DNA of 64,000 nt. It comes from Lachnospiraceae bacterium. GTDB taxonomy: Bacteria; Bacillota; Clostridia; Lachnospirales; Lachnospiraceae. A program made the position numbers and the translations under genes. Location of the stretch: assembly GCA_021153325.1 (NCBI GenBank), contig JAGKTQ010000014.1:7685-71684 (forward strand), in the 5' to 3' direction. The stretch's first letter is position 1. Every line of letters begins with the position of its first letter. Below the pieces are notes generated by a model. It was not told where the DNA came from, did no database searches, and saw only the letters and a list, made by a program, of their open reading frames with translations. Shown here piece after piece: positions 60,152-64,000 of the stretch.

Positions 60152-61450
60152 TTAATTTAATTGAATATATCCTTCTTCATCCATAGTAATGCCTGGCGAA
60201 AGAGTCCTCATATATGCAATGACTCTTGCTTTTTCTGCACCACTCAACATTTCCGTACGGCAATCCGTCTGTAATGCCGGTATAAATTGCAGACCATTTA
60301 ATTTTCCATCCTGCACACTCGCTTTTACAAGGCAAGTATCTACTGTTTTGGAATTAAACAAAAAATTTCCCAAGCTGTAAAACACTGGTACGCCGTCTAT
60401 GATCTCTATGCCTTGCAAACAATGAGAATGATTTCCTATGATCAAGTCTGCTCCCGATTCCACCAGTTTTCTAGCCTGTTCTTTTTGAGCCCAGTCTAAT
60501 TCCGTTGTATTTTCCGTTCCCCAATGAACATAAACTACTAAGAAATCACATTGTTCTGCAACTTCAGCAGTCTTTTCATAGAGTAATGTACCATCCCATG
60601 ACCGGAACACTCCCGCTGAACTAGCTGTCGCCCCTTTTGTATCAGGATTATCCAACCTTTCAATCTGTGTCGAAGCAAGAATACCAATTTTCATTCCATC
60701 CGTTTCAAAGAAAAATGGTGCACTCGCCTCTTCAATATCTCTTCCTGCGCCAACATAAGGCATCTGCATCGCCGCAAGTGTATCAATAGAATCAAGCAAA
60801 GAAACTTCCCCATAATCATAAGCATGATTATTCGCAAGAGAAACAATATCCACTCCCATATCCAAAAGATAATCTGCATCTTCCGGATTTGCCCGGAATG
60901 TAAATTGTTTTTCAAAAAGAGGAGTGCCACGCATCGTATAAGTAAATTCATTGTTTAGCATAAAAATATCTGCGCCTGTCATTTCCTCTAAAAGTTCCGG
61001 CGAGATCGTATCATAAATTCCATTTGTTCTCTGCTTGATCCTAGCCATAACACTGTATTCATCATCAAACAGTATATCTCCGGCAAAAGCAAGAACTACC
61101 TCTCCTTCGTTTTCAGGTTCGATATATTTTACTCTCTGTTCATAAGTTTGTGTCGAATTTTCAAGCTGTACTGCAACCGTTTCTTTTTGTTCCGTTTCCG
61201 CTGCTATAACCTCTGTATCCTTCACGATCGGTTCTCCGATTATTCCCTGTTGCCCGGTTTCCGGTTCAATCCGTTCTCCTAATCCGTTTACTTCCACAAC
61301 TTCTCTACCTTCATTCCCCGTCTTTGAAGTTGAATACAAGTAAATCACCATACCGCCAAGCACTGTAACAATCAGAAGCATTTCACTCAAAAGAATGATG
61401 TAATTTCGTTTTTTCCGGTTTCTTTTTTTCTTCTCCTTCATGGATTTCAT
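60152..61450 (-). CDS. CapA-family (PGA_cap) metallophosphatase-like membrane protein, 432 aa
   Basis: CapA relatives support poly-gamma-glutamate or surface-polymer processes; many have unknown jobs. After a basic start (KEKKKRNRKKRNY) one membrane anchor (YIILLSEMLLIVTVLGGMVIYLY in part) puts the catalytic domain outside. It has metal-site blocks LAFAGDILFDDEY, VSLANNHAYDYGEVSL, VYVHWGTENT and LIIGNHSHCLQGIEI, then VFYSLGNFLFNS. I start at 61450 (GAGG upstream, weakly spaced); 61441 is an alternative. Position is odd: it sits between rplA and the L10 leader, which are usually adjacent. Terminators and promoters isolate it from both. Confidence 0.88.
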   Translation of the reverse strand: MKSMKEKKKRNRKKRNYIILLSEMLLIVTVLGGMVIYLYSTSKTGNEGREVVEVNGLGERIEPETGQQGIIGEPIVKDTEVIAAETEQKETVAVQLENSTQTYEQRVKYIEPENEGEVVLAFAGDILFDDEYSVMARIKQRTNGIYDTISPELLEEMTGADIFMLNNEFTYTMRGTPLFEKQFTFRANPEDADYLLDMGVDIVSLANNHAYDYGEVSLLDSIDTLAAMQMPYVGAGRDIEEASAPFFFETDGMKIGILASTQIERLDNPDTKGATASSAGVFRSWDGTLLYEKTAEVAEQCDFLVVYVHWGTENTTELDWAQKEQARKLVESGADLIIGNHSHCLQGIEIIDGVPVFYSLGNFLFNSKTVDTCLVKASVQDGKLNGLQFIPALQTDCRTEMLSGAEKARVIAYMRTLSPGITMDEEGYIQLN

Positions 61451-61496
61451 TATAACAGACAATACCTCAATTGCAAACTGCGCTATTTCAGATGAC

Positions 61497-61530
61497 AAAA
61501 AATCCCTGCCGAAATCGACAGGGATTTTAA
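61497..61530 (-). terminator. Terminator after rplA
   Basis: AAAATCCCTG and CAGGGATTTT flank a ten-base loop; on the minus strand the stem is followed by a T run, 30 bases after the rplA stop. Confidence 0.8.
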
Positions 61531-61557
61531 ACGTGGAAATTTTAATTTTGTCAAAAA

Positions 61558-62247
61558 TTAGTATTTAGCTACGCTAACTTTTACACCAGGTCCCATTGTG
61601 GAAGTAAGTGTAATGCTCTTTAAATACTGACCTTTCAATGCGCTTGGTTTTGCTTTTACAATAGCATCCATTAATGCATTGAAGTTTTCGTTCAACTGTT
61701 CTTCTGTAAAGGAAGCTTTTCCTACAGGAACATGTACGATATTTGTTTTATCAAGTCTGTATTCGATCTTACCAGCTTTGATATCGTTAACAGCTTTTGT
61801 AACATCCATAGTTACTGTACCAGCCTTAGGGTTTGGCATTAAACCTTTCGGTCCAAGTACCTTACCAAGACGACCAACAACACCCATCATATCCGGTGTA
61901 GCAACAACTACATCGAAATCTAACCATCCATCATTCTGGATTTTCGGGATTAATTCGTCTCCACCTACGAAATCAGCTCCAGCTGCTTCTGCTTCTGCAA
62001 CTTTATCACCTTTAGCGAATACTAAAACTTTTACAGTTTTACCAGTACCGTTTGGTAATACAACAGCGCCACGGATCTGCTGTTCTGCATGACGTCCGTC
62101 ACAACCTGTTCTGATATGTGCTTCAATTGTTTCATCAAATTTAGCTGTAGCAGTTTTCTTTGCAAGAGCAATTGCATCTGCTGGCTCATAAAGAGTTGCT
62201 CTGTCAACTAACTTTGCAGCTTCATTATATTTCTTACCATGTTTCAT
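61558..62247 (-). CDS. rplA: Ribosomal protein L1
   Basis: Binds 23S rRNA at the mobile L1 stalk. Blocks include AHIRTGCDGRHAEQQIRGAV, LPNGTGKTVKVLVFAKGDKV, VVATPDMMGVVGRLGKVLGP then KGLMPNPKAGTVT, and a normal C-terminus. 229 aa. AGGAGGAAGAAC precedes the ATG, 11 bases after rplK. In many bacteria L1 represses this operon through a leader that mimics its rRNA site; the nusG-rplK gap holds hairpins that could serve. Confidence 0.98.
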   Translation of the reverse strand: MKHGKKYNEAAKLVDRATLYEPADAIALAKKTATAKFDETIEAHIRTGCDGRHAEQQIRGAVVLPNGTGKTVKVLVFAKGDKVAEAEAAGADFVGGDELIPKIQNDGWLDFDVVVATPDMMGVVGRLGKVLGPKGLMPNPKAGTVTMDVTKAVNDIKAGKIEYRLDKTNIVHVPVGKASFTEEQLNENFNALMDAIVKAKPSALKGQYLKSITLTSTMGPGVKVSVAKY

Positions 62248-62258
62248 TGTTCTTCCTC

Positions 62259-62684
62259 CTAGTCTTCTACTACAATACCCATACTTCTTGCAGTACCAGC
62301 GATCATGCTCATAGCTGCTTCAAGGCTTGCTGCATTTAAATCAGGCATTTTTAATTCTGCAATTTCCTGAACTTTTGCTTTAGAAATTGTTGCTACCTTT
62401 GTTTTGTTAGGTGTAGCAGAACCAGATTTAATGTTAGCTGCTTTTTTAAGAAGTACTGCAGCAGGTGGAGTCTTAGTAACGAAACTGAAACTTCTGTCTG
62501 CGTATACAGTAATAACAACAGGGATGATTACATCACCTTTGTCAGCTGTTTTTGCGTTGAACTGTTTTGTAAATTCAACGATGTTTACACCATGCTGTCC
62601 AAGTGCAGGACCAACTGGTGGTGCTGGTGTAGCTTTACCAGCAGGGATCTGTAACTTAATATATCCTTCTACTTTCTTTGCCAT
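62259..62684 (-). CDS. rplK: Ribosomal protein L11
   Basis: Part of the GTPase-associated centre. Signatures VEGYIKLQIPAGKATPAPP, GPALGQHGVNIVEFTKQFNA and SMGIVVED are complete. 141 aa from the ATG at 62684, which has GGAGGTGCC upstream; the longer frame lacks a site. The 149 bases between nusG and rplK contain two short hairpins (GTCTGTC/GGCAGAC near 62765-62785 and TCCTGC/GCAGGA near 62802-62820), possible leader elements for L1 control. Confidence 0.98.
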   Translation of the reverse strand: MAKKVEGYIKLQIPAGKATPAPPVGPALGQHGVNIVEFTKQFNAKTADKGDVIIPVVITVYADRSFSFVTKTPPAAVLLKKAANIKSGSATPNKTKVATISKAKVQEIAELKMPDLNAASLEAAMSMIAGTARSMGIVVED

Positions 62685-62833
62685 TTGAGGCACCTCCTAT
62701 ATGTGGTATTTGGCGCATTTTTCGTTTTCCATATATGATAATGAAAAACTATGCTCCCACTGTCTGCCATTCTGACAGACGTTTCTTGTGACCTTTATTT
62801 CAATCCTGCGTTTGCAGGAATAAAATAACAATT

Positions 62834-63349
62834 TTACATTTTTCTAACTTCTGCAAAACCGATTTCAACAGGTGTTTCCCGTCCAAACAGTTCTACATTA
62901 ATTGTTGCAGTCTGTTTGCTCATATCGAGCTTCTGTACAACACCAACGGTATCCTTCCATACTCCTGCAACTACGGCTACAGTATCGCCTTCCCCGAAAT
63001 CGATAGAAATATTCTCCATCTGGATTCCAAGCGGTTTCATTTCGGCTTCTGTCAGCGGCACCGGTTTGCTTCCCGGTCCCACAAATCCTGTAACACCGCG
63101 GGTATTTCTTACAACATACCAGGTATCATCATTCATTACCATATTAACAAGAACATAACCAGGGAACATTTTTTTCTGAACAGTTTTTTTCGCACCATTC
63201 TTCATTTCCACAACTTCCTGCAGTGGAACTCTCACTTCCAGAATTTCTTCTTCCAAGTGTCTGTTCTCGATTGTCTTCTCAATATTAGCTTTTACCTTGT
63301 TCTCATAACCTGAATAGGTATGCACTACATACCAATTTGCTTCTGCCAT
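62834..63349 (-). CDS. nusG: Transcription antitermination protein NusG
   Basis: Binds RNA polymerase and couples it to ribosomes or to pausing. NGN domain start WYVVHTYSGYENKVKANIE, then KKMFPGYVLVNMVMND and NTRGVTGFVGPGSKPVPL; the C-terminal KOW domain includes GDTVAVVAGVWKDTVGVVQ. 171 aa is normal. It lies 16 bases after secE. GAGGGTGATTG precedes the ATG. Confidence 0.98.
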   Translation of the reverse strand: MAEANWYVVHTYSGYENKVKANIEKTIENRHLEEEILEVRVPLQEVVEMKNGAKKTVQKKMFPGYVLVNMVMNDDTWYVVRNTRGVTGFVGPGSKPVPLTEAEMKPLGIQMENISIDFGEGDTVAVVAGVWKDTVGVVQKLDMSKQTATINVELFGRETPVEIGFAEVRKM

Positions 63350-63365
63350 ACAATCACCCTCACTC

Positions 63366-63572
63366 TTACATTGTTAAGAAACTTACACCATACTGAATTA
63401 CATAATCCAACACAGTAATAATAGCCCCTACTACAACAGAGATGCATATTACTGCAACTGACTGTTTGAGTAATGATTGTTTGTCCGGCCATGAAATTTT
63501 CTTCATTTCAGCTTTTACGCCTTTGAAGAAGCTAGGTTTCTGTGCTTTTTCAGTGTTCTCAGAATTTCCCAT
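63366..63572 (-). CDS. secE: Preprotein translocase subunit SecE
   Basis: Small membrane subunit of SecYEG. The cytosolic start FFKGVKAEMKKISWPDKQ is the family signature, and one membrane helix follows (SVAVICISVVVGAIITVLDY). 68 aa is normal for Firmicutes. Located between rpmG and nusG, as expected. The ribosome binding site is weak. Confidence 0.96.
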   Translation of the reverse strand: MGNSENTEKAQKPSFFKGVKAEMKKISWPDKQSLLKQSVAVICISVVVGAIITVLDYVIQYGVSFLTM

Positions 63573-63625
63573 CTTAAATAACCATGCCTTTCTCGCAACC
63601 TGCGAATTTGAGCAGTTTGAAATTA

Positions 63626-63775
63626 CTATTTTGTTTCTTTGTGTAATGTGTGAGTTTTGCAGAATCTACAATATTTCTTAGTTTCCATTCTATCTGGATG
63701 TGTTTTCTTATCTTTTGTAGTATTGTAGTTACGCTGTTTGCATTCTGTACATGCTAAAGTAATTTTTGTACGCAT
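63626..63775 (-). CDS. rpmG: Ribosomal protein L33, zinc form
   Basis: Short L33 with two Cys pairs (CTECKQRNY and YCRFCKTH) that bind zinc. 49 aa from the ATG at 63775, which has GGAGGTGGAA upstream; the longer frame to 63850 runs into untranslated leader. First gene of the rpmG-secE-nusG unit, with a strong promoter at 63884-63912. Confidence 0.96.
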   Translation of the reverse strand: MRTKITLACTECKQRNYNTTKDKKTHPDRMETKKYCRFCKTHTLHKETK

Positions 63776-63883
63776 TATTCCACCTCCACGCGTTATTTGC
63801 TTATTGTTCTGATCGGCATGGTATCTCTTCTCCATCCGATTTTTGAGCATAAAAAAAAGACCTAAATCTTATCTCGCTTGACT

Positions 63884-63912
63884 ACTATAACATAGCCGGG
63901 GGTCCTCGTCAA
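63884..63912 (-). promoter_or_regulatory. Sigma-A promoter of rpmG-secE-nusG
   Basis: On the minus strand TTGACG (63907-63912), a 17-base spacer and TATAGT (63884-63889). Confidence 0.8.
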
Positions 63913-64000
63913 CACTTTTTTGCTTAAAATGGCATAAACTTAAGGAAAAATAATCAAAATCGGTCTTATATATTTTCATTTTTTATCCGATATATAATAT

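Noticed and set aside
63573..63625. tRNA gene between secE and rpmG, as in some Firmicutes
   Set aside because: No cloverleaf or CCA-ending acceptor stem could be drawn in the 53 bases.

Overview
The window looks like chromosome of a motile, low-GC Gram-positive anaerobe of the Lachnospiraceae (Clostridia). Evidence: AT-rich DNA, strong AGGAGG ribosome binding sites, the order rpmG-secE-nusG-rplKA-rplJL-rpoBC, a Bacillus/Clostridium-type flagellar late cluster (flgM, flgN, two flgK, flgL, fliW, csrA, flaG, fliD, fliS, flagellin), and an Rpn-type PD-(D/E)XK putative transposase of the kind common in this family. No genus is assigned. Almost everything reads on the minus strand; only the first small gene, a two-gene unit at 25.2-27.9 kb and a three-gene unit at 47.7-50.9 kb read on the plus strand.

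Layout. (1) 1-4.6 kb is accessory DNA: a small hypothetical gene; a compact minus-strand unit of an AAA ATPase with a nuclease-like tail, a TIR-like nucleotide-binding protein and a 99-aa protein (candidate defence module); a 135-aa orphan; the 3' stump of a methyl-accepting chemotaxis gene; and a 53-aa ORF. (2) 4.6-36.2 kb is a glycan island of about 23 genes: UDP-galactopyranose mutase, several GT2 enzymes, CgeB/DUF3880-like glycosyltransferases (three in or near tandem), a WbsX/GH99-like protein, a Maf/MptE-like DUF115 protein, LicD proteins, TagB/TagF-like proteins, sugar/alcohol-phosphate nucleotidyltransferases, methyltransferases, an SGNH-like protein and a beta-propeller-like protein. 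None shows transmembrane segments and no flippase or polymerase is present. With flagellin at the island's edge, this points to cytoplasmic flagellin glycosylation rather than capsule assembly. Several genes are two-enzyme fusions. (3) 36.3-47.5 kb holds flagellin and late flagellar genes with three excellent sigma-28 promoters and a flagellin leader with a hairpin that looks like a CsrA site. (4) 47.7-50.9 kb is a plus-strand operon of a membrane protein, a radical SAM/SPASM enzyme and a membrane-anchored protein whose cytoplasmic tail carries six Cys-Ala repeats. This is the best candidate for an undescribed modification system. (5) 50.9-64 kb is the RNA polymerase/ribosomal protein block with its L10 leader, interrupted by a CapA-family gene.

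Signs of plasticity in the glycan island: two runs of seven G in neighbouring genes, one exactly where a nucleotidyltransferase reading frame is broken; a GT2 gene that seems to have lost the middle of its catalytic domain; and an intact Rpn-type gene flanked by identical palindromes, with a decayed second copy 17 kb away whose end runs in frame into a GT2 gene.

No rRNA, tRNA or CRISPR array was seen. Family assignments rest on motif recognition by eye and no database search was run.
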